Part shown: positions 44,370-56,144 of the stretch, in pieces
Layout of the letters: each line of letters starts with the position of its first letter
Numbering within the stretch: the first letter of the stretch is position 1
Assembly (NCBI RefSeq): GCF_013343715.1
Contig: NZ_JABUNR010000003.1
Span: forward strand, 285,205-349,204
From: Mesobacillus harenae
Lineage (GTDB): Bacteria > Bacillota > Bacilli > Bacillales > Cytobacillaceae
Direction of reading: 5' to 3'
Length of the DNA stretch: 64,000 nucleotides
The notes under the pieces: model-generated
The model's database searches: none
What the model saw: only the letters and a program-made list of their open reading frames with translations
Told to the model about the DNA's origin: nothing
Translations under genes and position numbers: made by a program

Positions 44370-46544
44370 ATGGAAAAGCTTCAACAGCAGTTAATAAAGA
44401 TAAGGAATTTATTAAATAATACATTTTTTAAGATCTTGCTGTTTCTAATCGTTGGAGTTTGTTTATATGGAGCTATGTATACCAATGTTAAGCCTGAAAA
44501 GCTTAATTTAAGTTTGTTTTCTGTCGCAGAGAAGACGATACGGTCACCGATCACGGTTGAGGACAGAGAAAGTACAGAGAAAAAACGAAGAGAAGCACTT
44601 GACTCAGTAAAAGATGTTTATATTTTAAAGAAGGAATATACACAAAACCAAGTCGATCTAATGACGTCCATTTTTGATTCTGTCTCGGAAGTTAATGAAG
44701 AAGCTGCTCAGCAAACAAATGAACAGGCTGAAACCGGAGCGGCTGGCCAGAACGAAGATACGGTTTCTAAAGATGAGAAACTCTCCATGCTTAAAACCAG
44801 ATTAACAGAAAAAGTTACAAAGGATATTTCAGACCAAAACCTTTTAGTACTTATAGAGGCTCAGCCTAGCGAGCTTGCGATCGCAAAAGACCTGACAGTA
44901 ACAGCTATAAATAATGTAATGAACCAGCGTATATCTGCTGATGATGTTGAGAACGCAAAGAAGCGTGTAGAGGAAGAACTTCGTTTTACAAGTCTTGGGA
45001 CGGCTCTTAAAAACGCTGTTATTTCCCTTGGCCGTTTTGCAGTTATTCAAAACGAATTTTATGACCCGGCTGGCACAGAAGAAGTGCGGCAGCAAGCAAT
45101 AGACGATGTTGAGCCTGTAAGGATTCTCGAAGGGCAGATACTTGCAGAAGAAGGCCAGCTCATAAATCGGGATATCTATAAACAGCTTGAATTAGTAGGC
45201 CTTCTTGACAGTGATAAATCAATTCAGCCATTTATTGGGCTTGCGTTGCTGATCTTAATTATTTTAAGTGGAATGTATTTTATTTTTCATGAATCAGAGT
45301 TTCAGAATGAAACAAAGCAAAACTATTTGCTGATTTTTAGTTCAATTATAATACTGTCAATTGCTTTAATGAAAATCTTAAGTTTTTTTCAGGAGCTTGA
45401 GTACTCTGAAATTGGATACATTTTCCCAGCAGCCCTCGGTGCCATGCTGATCAAGATATTAATTGGCGAGCGCCTGGCCATATTTCAAATAATTATATTG
45501 GCTATTTGCGGCACGATCATTTTCAATGAGGGTGTAACGGGAACCCTGAATATGACCGTCGGAATCTATATGCTGATTAGCGGCATAGCTGCTGTATTAT
45601 TTCTCAGCAAACAAAGCCAACGGACAAAAATCCTGCAAGCGGGGTTATTTGTTTCTGGTGTTAACTTGCTTGTGATTACAGCTCTTTTATTCCTTCGAAA
45701 CGGTCACTACTCAGGACTGGAATATGGCTTCCATTTAGTTGCTGCCCTTGTTTCTGGGATTTCTGCTGCTGTATTGGCGATTGGATTGCTTCCATTTTTT
45801 GAAGCCGGGTTTGGTATCCTCTCCACTATGAAATTAATTGAGCTTTCGAACCCTAATCATCCTTTGCTAAGAAAAATTTTAACCGAGGCCCCAGGCACTT
45901 ATCATCACAGTGTAATGGTAGCAAATTTGGCAGAATCTGCATGTGAAGCAATAGGAGCTAATGGATTACTGGCTAGAGTAGGCTGTTATTATCACGATAT
46001 CGGAAAAACGAAAAGGCCTCAATTTTTTATTGAAAATCAAATGAATATTGAAAACCCTCATGATCGGCTGCCGCCTCAAACGAGTAAAAATATTATTATC
46101 GCTCATGCTACAGATGGAGCTGAAATGCTTAGAAAGCATCGAATGCCCCGGGAAATAATAGATATAGCGGAACAGCATCATGGTACTACCTTGTTAAAGT
46201 TCTTTTTACACAAAGCAAAACAGAGTGGACTTGAAATAACGGAGAAAGACTTCCGTTATCCTGGTCCTAAAGCAAAGACAAAAGAATCGGCTGTTATTGG
46301 TATCGCTGATAGTGTCGAGGCTGCTGTTAGATCGATGGCCCGTCCTACAACAGAACAAATTGAAAGCCTTGTCCGCAACATTATTGCTGACCGACTGCAG
46401 GATGGTCAGCTATCCGATTGCGATATTACTCTGAGGGAACTGGAAACAGTTGCATTTACGCTTTGTGAAACACTTAAAGGAATTTTTCACTCAAGGATTG
46501 AATACCCGGAATCAACGACAAAACAGAAGGTGAAGCAGGCATGA
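44370..46544 (+). CDS. pgpH: Cyclic-di-AMP phosphodiesterase PgpH (7TM-HD)
   Basis: 724-aa membrane protein: one N-terminal helix (about residues 17-36), a large extracellular 7TMR-HDED domain, seven helices (about residues 285-480), then a cytoplasmic HD domain with [30 protein letters not shown], the [12 protein letters not shown] region and [12 protein letters not shown]. It hydrolyses c-di-AMP, which controls potassium and osmolyte balance. AGGAGG precedes the ATG. It overlaps ybeY by four nt (ATGA). Confidence 0.95.
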   Translation: MEKLQQQLIKIRNLLNNTFFKILLFLIVGVCLYGAMYTNVKPEKLNLSLFSVAEKTIRSPITVEDRESTEKKRREALDSVKDVYILKKEYTQNQVDLMTSIFDSVSEVNEEAAQQTNEQAETGAAGQNEDTVSKDEKLSMLKTRLTEKVTKDISDQNLLVLIEAQPSELAIAKDLTVTAINNVMNQRISADDVENAKKRVEEELRFTSLGTALKNAVISLGRFAVIQNEFYDPAGTEEVRQQAIDDVEPVRILEGQILAEEGQLINRDIYKQLELVGLLDSDKSIQPFIGLALLILIILSGMYFIFHESEFQNETKQNYLLIFSSIIILSIALMKILSFFQELEYSEIGYIFPAALGAMLIKILIGERLAIFQIIILAICGTIIFNEGVTGTLNMTVGIYMLISGIAAVLFLSKQSQRTKILQAGLFVSGVNLLVITALLFLRNGHYSGLEYGFHLVAALVSGISAAVLAIGLLPFFEAGFGILSTMKLIELSNPNHPLLRKILTEAPGTYHHSVMVANLAESACEAIGANGLLARVGCYYHDIGKTKRPQFFIENQMNIENPHDRLPPQTSKNIIIAHATDGAEMLRKHRMPREIIDIAEQHHGTTLLKFFLHKAKQSGLEITEKDFRYPGPKAKTKESAVIGIADSVEAAVRSMARPTTEQIESLVRNIIADRLQDGQLSDCDITLRELETVAFTLCETLKGIFHSRIEYPESTTKQKVKQA

Positions 46545-47011
46545 ACTTAGTAATTGATTTTATTGACGATCAGAAAAAACTTCAGGAGGCTGAGATAGCA
46601 GAAGTGAAAAATCTGCTCCAGTTTGCTGCTGAAAAAGAAGGAATAGAGGAAAACACAGAGGTTTCTGTAACCATTACTTCTAATGTGGAAATTCAAGAGA
46701 TTAATCGCCAATATCGAGGCAAAAATAGTCCTACTGATGTTATATCCTTTGCAATGGAGGAAATGGGGGAAGGGGAAACCGAAATTATTGGCGTGGATCA
46801 ACCCAGGGTTTTAGGTGATATCATCATTTCGGCCGAAAAGGCACTAGAACAGGCAGAAGAATATCAGCACTCATTCGCAAGAGAGCTTGGTTTCTTGGCT
46901 GTACATGGACTATTGCATCTCTTAGGTTATGATCATGAAACAGAAGCTGATGAAAAACAAATGTTTAGCAGACAGAGGGAAATTCTAGATGAATTCGGAT
47001 TGGAACGCTAA
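46541..47011 (+). CDS. ybeY: Endoribonuclease YbeY (rRNA maturation)
   Basis: 156-aa zinc-dependent endoribonuclease for 16S rRNA 3'-end maturation. The metal motif H-x3-H-x5-H appears as [12 protein letters not shown] near residue 126, and the [14 protein letters not shown] segment is conserved. GAAGCAGG lies before the ATG, which overlaps the pgpH stop. It overlaps dgkA by 23 nt. Confidence 0.96.
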   Translation: MNLVIDFIDDQKKLQEAEIAEVKNLLQFAAEKEGIEENTEVSVTITSNVEIQEINRQYRGKNSPTDVISFAMEEMGEGETEIIGVDQPRVLGDIIISAEKALEQAEEYQHSFARELGFLAVHGLLHLLGYDHETEADEKQMFSRQREILDEFGLER

Positions 47012-47387
47012 CAGACCACGGAAAAAGCAGCATCTAAGTGCCTCTTTTCGTTTTGCATGGCAGGGGATAAGATATGCTGTCAAGAGTGAGAGAAACTTGC
47101 AAATCCATTTATTGATTTCAGCAGCTGTTTTGTGTGCAGGAGCTGTGCTTAAGCTGTCAATTACAGAATGGTTTGTCGTCCTTCTAATAATTGGTGTTAT
47201 GGTTTCTCTTGAACTATTGAATACTGCATTAGAGAAAGTGGTCGATTTAGTTACAGAAGAATATCATCCTTTGGCTAAACAGGCTAAGGATCTTGCAGCT
47301 GGCAGCGTATTGGTTTTTTCGATTATTAGTGTATTGATCGGCCTGTTGATTTTCGTTCCGAAGGCTGCAGAGCTGTTTAGAAGCTAA
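46989..47387 (+). CDS. dgkA: Undecaprenol / diacylglycerol kinase
   Basis: 132-aa trimeric membrane kinase with three transmembrane helices and the signature EL(L)NTAIE-type motif, here [15 protein letters not shown], followed by KDLAAGSVL. In Gram-positive bacteria the preferred substrate is undecaprenol, recycling the cell-wall carrier lipid. AGAGGGA lies upstream inside ybeY, 23 nt of which overlap. The N-terminal [18 protein letters not shown] segment is typical. Confidence 0.94.
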   Translation: MNSDWNANRPRKKQHLSASFRFAWQGIRYAVKSERNLQIHLLISAAVLCAGAVLKLSITEWFVVLLIIGVMVSLELLNTALEKVVDLVTEEYHPLAKQAKDLAAGSVLVFSIISVLIGLLIFVPKAAELFRS

Positions 47388-47398
47388 TCTGTTATTCG

Positions 47399-47429
47399 AA
47401 AAGTTGTCCGATTGCGGGCAGCTTTTTCC
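47399..47429 (+). terminator. Terminator after dgkA
   Basis: AAAGTTGTCCG pairs with CGGGCAGCTTT through G-T wobbles over 4 nt, then T residues. Confidence 0.6.
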
Positions 47430-47585
47430 TATTATATTTGCTGTTTTATCGCCGTACATTGAAAACGTCTTCCGTTTTCAGTTAAAATAACAGAACAGTA
47501 TTATTATCACTGTGAAAATGTTTTTTGAAAATTTAAACTTTTTTACTGAAATCGATGAATTTAAAGTCAAAATAAGGTAAAATAG

Positions 47586-48906
<1,321 letters not shown>

Positions 48907-49145
48907 AAATATTTTATATTAAAAAGCTGGTTAAGGAATACTGGTCTTTAATTATGTGATTGAATTGGGAAGTAACTATTTTTAAAAACTACCCTAACTA
49001 GAATATTAGCGGTTGTTACACTTTATGCATGATAGAGATTAACAATTTTTTCGTAACATGAAAACCACAATGACAGGCTATGATAAATGTTACAGGTTTA
49101 GGGATTAAAACATGCTAGTGAATAATTGAAAGGTGGGGTTTTCGA

Positions 49146-49289
49146 ATGATTGATTTTACCTGGAAGGTCTTTTCGCAAACAGGTAATATTGACACTTATC
49201 TTCTCTTTAAAGAGTTGGAGAAGGAAAATCAAGAAATACCCGGAAATCAGGAGGAAGAACTAGCACAACTGGACTTTCCCATCTCATAG
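49146..49289 (+). CDS. yqzL: YqzL family protein
   Basis: 47-aa protein beginning MIDFTWKVFSQTGNIDTYLL, the YqzL family signature, ending in an acidic tail. GGTGGGG precedes the ATG. It lies between era and recO as in B. subtilis. Its function is unknown. The product is soluble by prediction. Confidence 0.88.
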   Translation: MIDFTWKVFSQTGNIDTYLLFKELEKENQEIPGNQEEELAQLDFPIS

Positions 49290-49319
49290 GTTTGTCTCTT
49301 AAATGGATGGTGACTGCTG

Positions 49320-50063
49320 ATGCTTCAAAAATGTGAAGGCATCGTCATAAGAACAACAGATTATGGAGAAACAAATAAAATCGTAACTTTATATACACGT
49401 GAGTGGGGAAAGATAGGAGTAATGGCGCGCGGAGCTAAGAAGACGAATAGCAGGCTTGCCGCCATTACTCAAATTTTTACATATGGCCATTTCTTAGTGC
49501 AAACCGGAAGTGGTTTGGGAGGGCTTCAACAGGGAGAAATGGCTTCGTCCATGCGCGCGATTCGTGAGGATATCTTTCTTACTGCCTATGCCAGTTACAT
49601 TGTGGAGCTTACTGATAAAAGTACAGAAGATAAGAAGAGCAATCCTTTTTTATTTGAACTTCTTCTGCAGACACTCCAATTTATAAATGAGGGATATGAC
49701 CAGGAAATCCTAACTAATATTTATGAAATGAAGATGTTGAATGGGCTTGGACTGTACCCGATTTTGGATAGATGTGCGAATTGCGGAAACACAGAGGGTC
49801 AATTTTCATTTTCTATTAGGGAAGGGGGACTGCTTTGCCATCGCTGTCTTTCCCAAGATCCTTACCACTTAAAACTTTTGCCCGGAACGGCAAGGCTGCT
49901 GCGGCTCTTTTACCTTTTAGATTTATCCAGGCTGGGGGATATATCGGTAAAGCCTGAAACCAAAGCTGAACTAAAAAAGGTAATCTCTGCTTACTATGAT
50001 GAATATTCAGGGCTTCATTTAAAAACCAAAAAGTTTCTTAACCAAATCGACCAGTTACGTTAA
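49320..50063 (+). CDS. recO: DNA repair protein RecO
   Basis: 247-aa recombination mediator that, with RecF and RecR, loads RecA onto SSB-coated DNA. An N-terminal OB fold ([22 protein letters not shown]) is followed by a helical domain and a zinc site, RCANCGN with CHRC. The start is ATG 49320. The glyQS promoter begins 12 nt after the stop. Confidence 0.96.
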   Translation: MLQKCEGIVIRTTDYGETNKIVTLYTREWGKIGVMARGAKKTNSRLAAITQIFTYGHFLVQTGSGLGGLQQGEMASSMRAIREDIFLTAYASYIVELTDKSTEDKKSNPFLFELLLQTLQFINEGYDQEILTNIYEMKMLNGLGLYPILDRCANCGNTEGQFSFSIREGGLLCHRCLSQDPYHLKLLPGTARLLRLFYLLDLSRLGDISVKPETKAELKKVISAYYDEYSGLHLKTKKFLNQIDQLR

Positions 50064-50075
50064 CCCTTTAATAGC

Positions 50076-50104
50076 TTGACAAAGGTTTTTCTTTCAGATA
50101 AGAT
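50076..50104 (+). promoter_or_regulatory. glyQS promoter
   Basis: A perfect TTGACA (50076-50081), 17 nt, TAAGAT (50099-50104), upstream of the T-box leader. Confidence 0.8.
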
Positions 50105-50124
50105 TCATTTAAATTAAATAGGTT

Positions 50125-50316
50125 GCCATGAAGGAAAGAAGTACTTAACTCCCTCTTTTCAAGCGAGTCCGGGTTGGTGAAAGCCGGATACTGATAGTTA
50201 AGGAAAGGCATTCCTGAGCAACGGTTATTTTAAAGTGGCTGCTCCGGCAGCAATTAGGGTGGAACCGCGGGTAACTCTCGTCCCTATGCCAAGTGCATAG
50301 AGACGGGAGTTTTTTG
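50125..50316 (+). promoter_or_regulatory. Glycine T-box riboswitch with terminator
   Basis: The antiterminator T-box AGGGTGGAACCGCGGG is at 50256-50271. Stem I has base pairs GTTGC/GCAAC, then AGGAA/TTCCT, and the specifier loop carries GGC (50207-50209), a glycine codon. A terminator follows: AACTCTCGTCCCTATG with CATAGAGACGGGAGTT and six T residues. Uncharged tRNA-Gly would favour readthrough into glyQS. Confidence 0.93.
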
Positions 50317-50724
50317 TTGTTAAGGAAACTATAAAAGTAGGGTTGTGGATAATCGTATAGGTGTCTGCGTCCAGCTCCAGAGCCCAGCTACTAGTGTACT
50401 CTGCCACCCTCTATGATAAGTCTACATCGAACCGCTCCCGCTCTCGTATTTCATTTTTCTCAGTTGGTGTCCTAAAGTCGTTACGTTGCTTAACGGACGC
50501 TTGCGCTTTTCTTCTTGTTCTTGATTATTATTTTTATGTATTTAGGAAGCGCTCTTGCCGTCTGCTTTAGACGTCCATCAGTCTAAGCGGAATGGATGTT
50601 AGCTTCTTGCCTGCCGCAGTCTGATGGCTTATCGCGGTGTTGGCACAATTGCCACGTTTTTAAAGGGCAATGCTTGCCGAGGCTCCAAGTTCTCTTTTCT
50701 TATATTAAATGGAGGTGTAAAGTA
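50317..50724 (+). repeat. Long untranslated insert between T-box and glyQ
   Basis: About 400 nt with no gene of its own separate the T-box terminator from glyQ. The frame that runs into glyQ from 50596 is not conserved. The stretch holds GC-rich pieces resembling degraded Bacillus intergenic repeats (GTCTGCGTCCAGCTCCAG at about 50361) and a hairpin, GCTTTAGAC (50564-50572) with GTCTAAGC (50581-50588). Confidence 0.5.
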
Positions 50725-51615
50725 ATGAACATTCAAAACATGATACTAACCCTGCAGCAACACTGGTCAGAGCAGGGCTGTATACTTATGCAAGCGTACG
50801 ATGTCGAAAAAGGGGCAGGAACAATGAGCCCGTATACATTTCTTAGAGCGATAGGTCCTGAGCCTTGGAATGTAGCGTATGTTGAACCATCAAGGCGACC
50901 AGCAGATGGTCGTTACGGAGAAAACCCAAACCGACTTTATCAGCATCATCAATTCCAAGTTATTATGAAGCCTTCACCAGATAACATTCAGGAACTTTAT
51001 CTTAATTCGCTAACTGCACTTGGGATTAATCCGCTTGAGCATGATATTCGGTTTGTTGAGGATAATTGGGAAAACCCCTCACTTGGATGCGCGGGCCTTG
51101 GCTGGGAAGTTTGGCTGGATGGGATGGAGATCACTCAGTTTACATACTTCCAACAGGTAGGAGGATTGGAATGTAAGCCAGTTTCTGTTGAAATAACATA
51201 CGGTATTGAGCGTCTGGCTTCGTACATCCAAGACAAAGAAAACGTGTTTGACTTGGAATGGACCGATGGTTTTACCGTAAGAGATATTTTTGGCCAGCCT
51301 GAATATGAGCATTCTAAATACACTTTTGAAACTTCCGATCCGGATATGCTCTTTAACCTATTTTCTATTTATGAAAAAGAGGCTCACAGGCAGATGGAAG
51401 AGGGACTCGTACATCCTGCCTATGATTATGTTCTTAAGTGTTCACACACATTCAATATTCTCGATGCACGCGGAGCTATCTCCGTAACAGAAAGAACAGG
51501 TTATATAGCGAGGTGCCGCAATCTGGCCAGAAAGATCGCTAAAACTTTTTACGAGGAGAGGGAAAAGCTTGGTTTCCCTATTTTAAAGCAAAAGGAGGAG
51601 CTTAATCATGAGTAA
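50725..51615 (+). CDS. glyQ: Glycyl-tRNA synthetase alpha subunit
   Basis: 296-aa catalytic-type subunit of the tetrameric class II enzyme. It begins [19 protein letters not shown]; motifs include [30 protein letters not shown] and [21 protein letters not shown] 50725 follows GGAGGTGTAAAGTA. Its end overlaps glyS by 8 nt. Confidence 0.97.
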   Translation: MNIQNMILTLQQHWSEQGCILMQAYDVEKGAGTMSPYTFLRAIGPEPWNVAYVEPSRRPADGRYGENPNRLYQHHQFQVIMKPSPDNIQELYLNSLTALGINPLEHDIRFVEDNWENPSLGCAGLGWEVWLDGMEITQFTYFQQVGGLECKPVSVEITYGIERLASYIQDKENVFDLEWTDGFTVRDIFGQPEYEHSKYTFETSDPDMLFNLFSIYEKEAHRQMEEGLVHPAYDYVLKCSHTFNILDARGAISVTERTGYIARCRNLARKIAKTFYEEREKLGFPILKQKEELNHE

Positions 51616-53680
51616 GCGAGATATGCTGCTCGAAGTTGGCCTCGAGGAAATGCCTGCAAGATACGTAACATCTTCTGTTGATCAGCTTGCACAAAAGATT
51701 GAAGCATGGCTAGAAAGTCATGGAATCAACTATTCGGAAGTAAACCTATTTTCAACACCGCGCCGCCTTGGAGTCCATGTACGGGAAATGGATGAACAGC
51801 AAGAGGACAGTTTCGAGGAGGCAAAAGGGCCGGCAAGAAAAATTGCTGTTACAGAAACAGGTGATTGGTCTAAAGCGGCAATTGGTTTTAGCCGCGGACA
51901 AGGTATGGCACCAGAAGATATTTATTTTAAGGAAATAAAGGGTGTCGAATATGCTCATGTAAAAAAATACATTAAGGGGCAGAGGACCGCTGATTTATTA
52001 CCCGAGCTAGAAAGTATTATTACAGGGTTGAATTTCCCTAAAAATATGCGATGGGCGAATGAAGAGCTAAGATATATTAGGCCTATTAAATGGCTTGTTG
52101 CTATGTTTGGCCAAGAAATTATTCCTATTTCGATTACTGGTGTGTCTTCTGGAACTGTTACATATGGACATCGATTTCTCGGAGGGAAAATTGAATTAAC
52201 AAACCCTGATGATTATGAGTCACAACTTTTGTCGCAGTACGTCTTAGCTGATTCTGAGAGGCGTAAACAAGCAATTTTATCGCAGATTGAAAAGCTTGAA
52301 GAAGAAATGGACTGGGTTATAACGGTAGAAGCGGAACTGTTAGAGGAAGTTACGAACCTAGTTGAATACCCGACTGCATTGTATGGCCGATTTGAGGAGG
52401 AGTTTCTTGAAATACCTGAAGAAGTCCTGATTACTTCAATGAAGGAGCATCAGCGGTATTTCCCTGTTAAATCAAAGGAAGGTACGTTACTGCCATATTT
52501 CGTAACTGTACGAAACGGTGATCATAACCATTTAGAAACGGTCGCAAAAGGCAACGAAAAGGTTTTAAGAGCTAGGCTTGCCGATGCTGCTTTCTTTTAC
52601 AAAGAAGATCAGAAAATGCCTATCGAAAAAGCATTGGTTAAGCTTAACTCTATTGTTTATCATGAAGAAATTGGAACCCTCTCAGAGAAAATAAGCAGGG
52701 TTAGAAACTTAACCAATCAGCTTACTGGTATGCTGCAGTTAAATCAAGAATCACAAAAAGCAGCTGATAGGGCAGCAGAAATCAGCAAGTTTGATCTAGT
52801 TACGCAAATGGTGTATGAATTTCCGGAACTTCAGGGGTTTATGGGGCAAAAATATGCTTTGCAAAAAGGCGAATCATCCCTTGTTGCACAAGCAATTAAC
52901 GAGCACTATATGCCAAGAAATGCAGAGGATGCTACTCCGGAAAGCGACGCAGGGGCATCGTTGGCGATCGCAGATAAGCTTGACACGATTGTTAGCTTTT
53001 TCTCGATAGGCAGCACTCCAACAGGTTCCCAGGATCCTTATGCCCTAAGAAGGCAGGCCAGTGGAATTATCCAGATATTACTTAAGAAAGCATGGAACAT
53101 TAATTTTGAAGAAACAGTAGATCTTGCTGTTAGTCTTATAGGTGGAGCTGGTATTGCCAAACGGGATACTCTAGAAATTAAATCGGATCTAATTAGCTTT
53201 TTCAAATTAAGAATCAAACACTACCTTCAGGAACAAGGGACAAGCCATGATATCATAGAGGCTGTGCTAGGAGGTCCTATAGGGGCTGTTCCTGAGCTAA
53301 TTAAAAGGTCTAACATTCTGGAGGCTTATAAACGTAAAGAAGGGTTTAAGAGCAGTATTGAAGCTCTCAGCCGTGTTGCAAACATTGCAGGGAAAGCTGA
53401 GACTCCTGGAGAAATAAACCCAGACTTATTTGAAAACGAATATGAAAGGCAGTTATATAACAAATATTTAGCTTCTGCAGCTAAAGTCCAAGGAACAATT
53501 CCTGCTAAGACGTATTTCGAGGAATTAATTTCACTTGAATCTTTTATCAGCAATTATTTTGAGCATACCATGGTTATGGCTGAAGACCGAGAACTCCGAA
53601 CCAACCGTCTTAGCCAAATGGCCAAACTTGCAGCAATTATCGAAGGGTTTGCCAAAGTTAATGCAATAATCGTAAAATGA
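51608..53680 (+). CDS. glyS: Glycyl-tRNA synthetase beta subunit
   Basis: 690-aa subunit that binds and positions tRNA-Gly. Starts [18 protein letters not shown]; has the GPARKIA and [11 protein letters not shown] segments and a C-terminal anticodon-binding DALR-like domain ([20 protein letters not shown]). AAAGGAGGAG lies ahead of the ATG, inside glyQ. A strong terminator follows. Confidence 0.97.
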   Translation: MSKRDMLLEVGLEEMPARYVTSSVDQLAQKIEAWLESHGINYSEVNLFSTPRRLGVHVREMDEQQEDSFEEAKGPARKIAVTETGDWSKAAIGFSRGQGMAPEDIYFKEIKGVEYAHVKKYIKGQRTADLLPELESIITGLNFPKNMRWANEELRYIRPIKWLVAMFGQEIIPISITGVSSGTVTYGHRFLGGKIELTNPDDYESQLLSQYVLADSERRKQAILSQIEKLEEEMDWVITVEAELLEEVTNLVEYPTALYGRFEEEFLEIPEEVLITSMKEHQRYFPVKSKEGTLLPYFVTVRNGDHNHLETVAKGNEKVLRARLADAAFFYKEDQKMPIEKALVKLNSIVYHEEIGTLSEKISRVRNLTNQLTGMLQLNQESQKAADRAAEISKFDLVTQMVYEFPELQGFMGQKYALQKGESSLVAQAINEHYMPRNAEDATPESDAGASLAIADKLDTIVSFFSIGSTPTGSQDPYALRRQASGIIQILLKKAWNINFEETVDLAVSLIGGAGIAKRDTLEIKSDLISFFKLRIKHYLQEQGTSHDIIEAVLGGPIGAVPELIKRSNILEAYKRKEGFKSSIEALSRVANIAGKAETPGEINPDLFENEYERQLYNKYLASAAKVQGTIPAKTYFEELISLESFISNYFEHTMVMAEDRELRTNRLSQMAKLAAIIEGFAKVNAIIVK

Positions 53681-53698
53681 TTATAGCTTGAACGGCTT

Positions 53699-53734
53699 CT
53701 AAAAAGGCGCCTGTCATATGACGGGCCCTTTTAG
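53699..53734 (+). terminator. Terminator after glyS
   Basis: CTAAAAAGG pairs with CCCTTTTAG, enclosing GCCTGTCATATGACGGGC; T residues lie inside the 3' arm. Confidence 0.75.
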
Positions 53735-53850
53735 TATCCATATATATTTTTGAATTGAAAGTAGCCGTCACAATTCCTCCATGACTGTTCCACTGCAAGT
53801 AGTATATAATTATTTATATAAGGCAGGACGTATTAAACCTCAGTTAGGCG

Positions 53851-54492
53851 GTGAATCAAATAGAACTTAATAAACGCCAGGAAACAATTGTGCAAATCGT
53901 TAAAGATAATGGCCCTATTACAGGAGAACAGATTGCAGAGAGATTAAACTTGACTAGAGCTACATTGAGACCTGATCTAGCCATCTTAACAATGGCGGGG
54001 TTTCTTGATGCAAGGCCTAGGGTCGGATATTTTTATACAGGTAAATCAGGAACACAGCTGCTTTCGGAAAATTTGTTAAAGATCCAAGTAAAGGATTATC
54101 AATCGATTCCTGTTGTTGTCCATGAAAATGTCTCAGTGTATGATGCCATTTGTACGATGTTTCTTGAAGATGTAGGCACTTTGTTTGTAGTAGATAGAGC
54201 CTCTCATCTTGTAGGAGTTCTTTCAAGAAAAGATCTATTGAGGGCCAGTATAGGCAAACAAGAACTGACAACCCTGCCGGTGAATATTATTATGACAAGA
54301 ATGCCTAATATAACTGTGTGCGAGAAAGATGATCTGCTAGTGGATGTTGGTTTGAAGCTAATTGAAAAACAAATTGACGCAGTCCCGATTATCAGAGAAA
54401 CAACCGAGGGGTTAGAGGTAGTAGGCCGATTAACAAAAACTAATATTACCAAAGCGTTTGTCGAGTTGGCGAGTAATGAAAATGGACCATAA
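53851..54492 (+). CDS. ccpN: Transcription repressor CcpN
   Basis: 213-aa repressor of gluconeogenic genes (gapB, pckA) in the presence of sugars. An N-terminal HTH domain (RQETIVQIVKDNGPITGEQI with RATLRPDLAILTMAGF) is followed by two CBS domains that sense nucleotides. The start is GTG 53851 with only a weak AGGCG site, so the exact start is less certain. It lies 18 nt before yqfL, the known partner. Confidence 0.93.
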   Translation: MNQIELNKRQETIVQIVKDNGPITGEQIAERLNLTRATLRPDLAILTMAGFLDARPRVGYFYTGKSGTQLLSENLLKIQVKDYQSIPVVVHENVSVYDAICTMFLEDVGTLFVVDRASHLVGVLSRKDLLRASIGKQELTTLPVNIIMTRMPNITVCEKDDLLVDVGLKLIEKQIDAVPIIRETTEGLEVVGRLTKTNITKAFVELASNENGP

Positions 54493-54510
54493 AGGAGCTG
54501 GTGTTTACTG

Positions 54511-55329
54511 ATGGGTAAAAAACCGATAATATACGTCGTGTCAGATTCTGTTGGTGAAACAGCGGAGCTGGTAACAAAGGCTGCGGTAAGTCAATTTACT
54601 AATGTAGATGTGATATTAAAAAGATTTCCTTACGTTGAGGAGATTGAGAATATTGAAGAGGTTATCTCACTTGCGAAGCTTGACAGCGGGATGATTGCCT
54701 ATACACTCGTAAAGCCTGATATGAGCAAGTACATGAGAGAGGCTGCTGCACGTGAGGGTTTATATGCTTGTGATATAATTGGACCGCTAATGGCACAGGT
54801 TGGTGAACTATGCGGGCAGACCCCTCTTTATGAACCTGGTCTGGTTAGAAAGCTTGATGAAGATTATTTCAAGAAGGTAGAAGCGATTGAGTTTGCTGTA
54901 AAGTATGATGATGGCCGGGACCCCCGTGGGATTTTAAAGGCAGATATAGTTCTTGTTGGAGTTTCACGGACTTCTAAAACACCTTTGTCACAATACCTTG
55001 CGCATAAACGCTATAAGGTTGCCAATGTCCCCATAGTTCCCGAAGTAGATCCTCCGGAAGAATTATTTCTGGTGCCAAAAGAAAAATGTTTTGGGTTGAG
55101 AATTACACCGGACAAGCTGAACCAAATCCGCAGAGAGCGTTTGATATCTTTAGGGTTAAATGATAAAGCTATTTATGCAAACATTGAAAGAATTAAGGAA
55201 GAGATAGAGTTCTTTGACACGATCGTTTCGAAGATAGGCTGTCCTGTTATTGATGTAACAAACAAAGCTGTTGAAGAAACTGCTAACGTGATCGTGAATC
55301 TTAAACAAAACAAACTCAAAAATTTGTAA
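54511..55329 (+). CDS. yqfL: Pyruvate, phosphate dikinase regulatory protein (PDRP), YqfL
   Basis: 272-aa bifunctional Ser/Thr kinase/phosphorylase family protein (DUF299). It starts [16 protein letters not shown] and carries the P-loop [11 protein letters not shown] near residue 150. In B. subtilis, which lacks PPDK, YqfL modulates CcpN. The genes overlap in function and are adjacent here too. AAAGGAGCTGG precedes the ATG. Whether this genome has PPDK cannot be told from the window. Confidence 0.94.
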   Translation: MGKKPIIYVVSDSVGETAELVTKAAVSQFTNVDVILKRFPYVEEIENIEEVISLAKLDSGMIAYTLVKPDMSKYMREAAAREGLYACDIIGPLMAQVGELCGQTPLYEPGLVRKLDEDYFKKVEAIEFAVKYDDGRDPRGILKADIVLVGVSRTSKTPLSQYLAHKRYKVANVPIVPEVDPPEELFLVPKEKCFGLRITPDKLNQIRRERLISLGLNDKAIYANIERIKEEIEFFDTIVSKIGCPVIDVTNKAVEETANVIVNLKQNKLKNL

Positions 55330-55344
55330 CTATGCTAAAAACAG

Positions 55345-55368
55345 CCACAGTATCCGTACTGTGGTTTT
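55345..55368 (+). terminator. Terminator after ccpN-yqfL
   Basis: CCACAGTA pairs perfectly with TACTGTGG over 4 nt, followed by four T residues. Confidence 0.8.
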
Positions 55369-55613
55369 AGTTATTAGAAAGAAATTATACTGATAAGGTT
55401 AATCTGAAAATAAAGTGTTATTTTGTGGTTAAAATAATGGAAATATTACATTTTATATACTATAATAAAAAATTGTGATAAAAATGTATTAGTTTAGGTT
55501 TAGACTTGAGCTAGAAGGAATAAACTATTTATTGTCAGATGTCAAGGAGGAAGCTGTAAAAAAAATCGACATGAATTCCTTTTTTCATTTTTACCATCTA
55601 GAAGAAGGAATAT

Positions 55614-56102
55614 GTGGAGTGGTGTAGAATAACTACAAGTAAATTAGAAAATCCGACAGTTTTTGTCGATGCAGATTCCTGCCCTGTAAAGGATGAAATT
55701 GTTGAACTAACCTCAAAGTACTCAATGGAACCTGTATTTGTTGCTTCTTATGCTCATGTAAAAAATGATACGGGCAGGGAAAAATGGATTTTTGTCGATA
55801 CTGGCAAGGAAGCAGCCGACCTATATATTATGAATGCAGCACATCGGGGAGATGTTGCTGTAACCCAGGATATTGGGCTCGCTTCAACACTTCTGGCTAA
55901 AGGGGTTTATGTCCTCTCGCCAAGGGGAATTTTATTTGAAGAAGCCGATATTCAGACTGCGCTTGATATAAGGTATTTATCAGCGAAAGCAAGGCGCCAG
56001 GGAATGTATGGGAAAGGGCCTAAGGCCTTTACTCAGGAGGATAGACAAAGATTTGTAACAAATTTGACAAAAATTTTGTCGAAATTTGCAGGAAATCCAT
56101 AA
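55614..56102 (+). CDS. yqxD: YaiI/YqxD family protein (DUF188)
   Basis: 162-aa protein of a PIN-like family. VFVDADSCPVKDEI at the N-terminus and VAVTQDIGLAS in the middle hold the conserved Asp residues; a nuclease role is suspected but unproven. I used GTG 55614, four nt after AAGGA; the spacing is short, and no other start codon lies before the conserved core, so the N-terminus is uncertain. It precedes dnaG, as in B. subtilis. Confidence 0.9.
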   Translation: MEWCRITTSKLENPTVFVDADSCPVKDEIVELTSKYSMEPVFVASYAHVKNDTGREKWIFVDTGKEAADLYIMNAAHRGDVAVTQDIGLASTLLAKGVYVLSPRGILFEEADIQTALDIRYLSAKARRQGMYGKGPKAFTQEDRQRFVTNLTKILSKFAGNP

Positions 56103-56144
56103 GTATACGACGAATTCTTGAGAAATGATATTGGAGTTGTGCTT

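Noticed and set aside
55530..55626. Short frame starting at TTG before yqxD (ends MNSFFHFYHLEEGICGVV)
   Set aside because: AAGGAGG inside it is 16 nt from the only ATG, and the start-proximal TTG has no ribosome site; the 285-nt gap otherwise holds only a terminator and AT-rich sequence.
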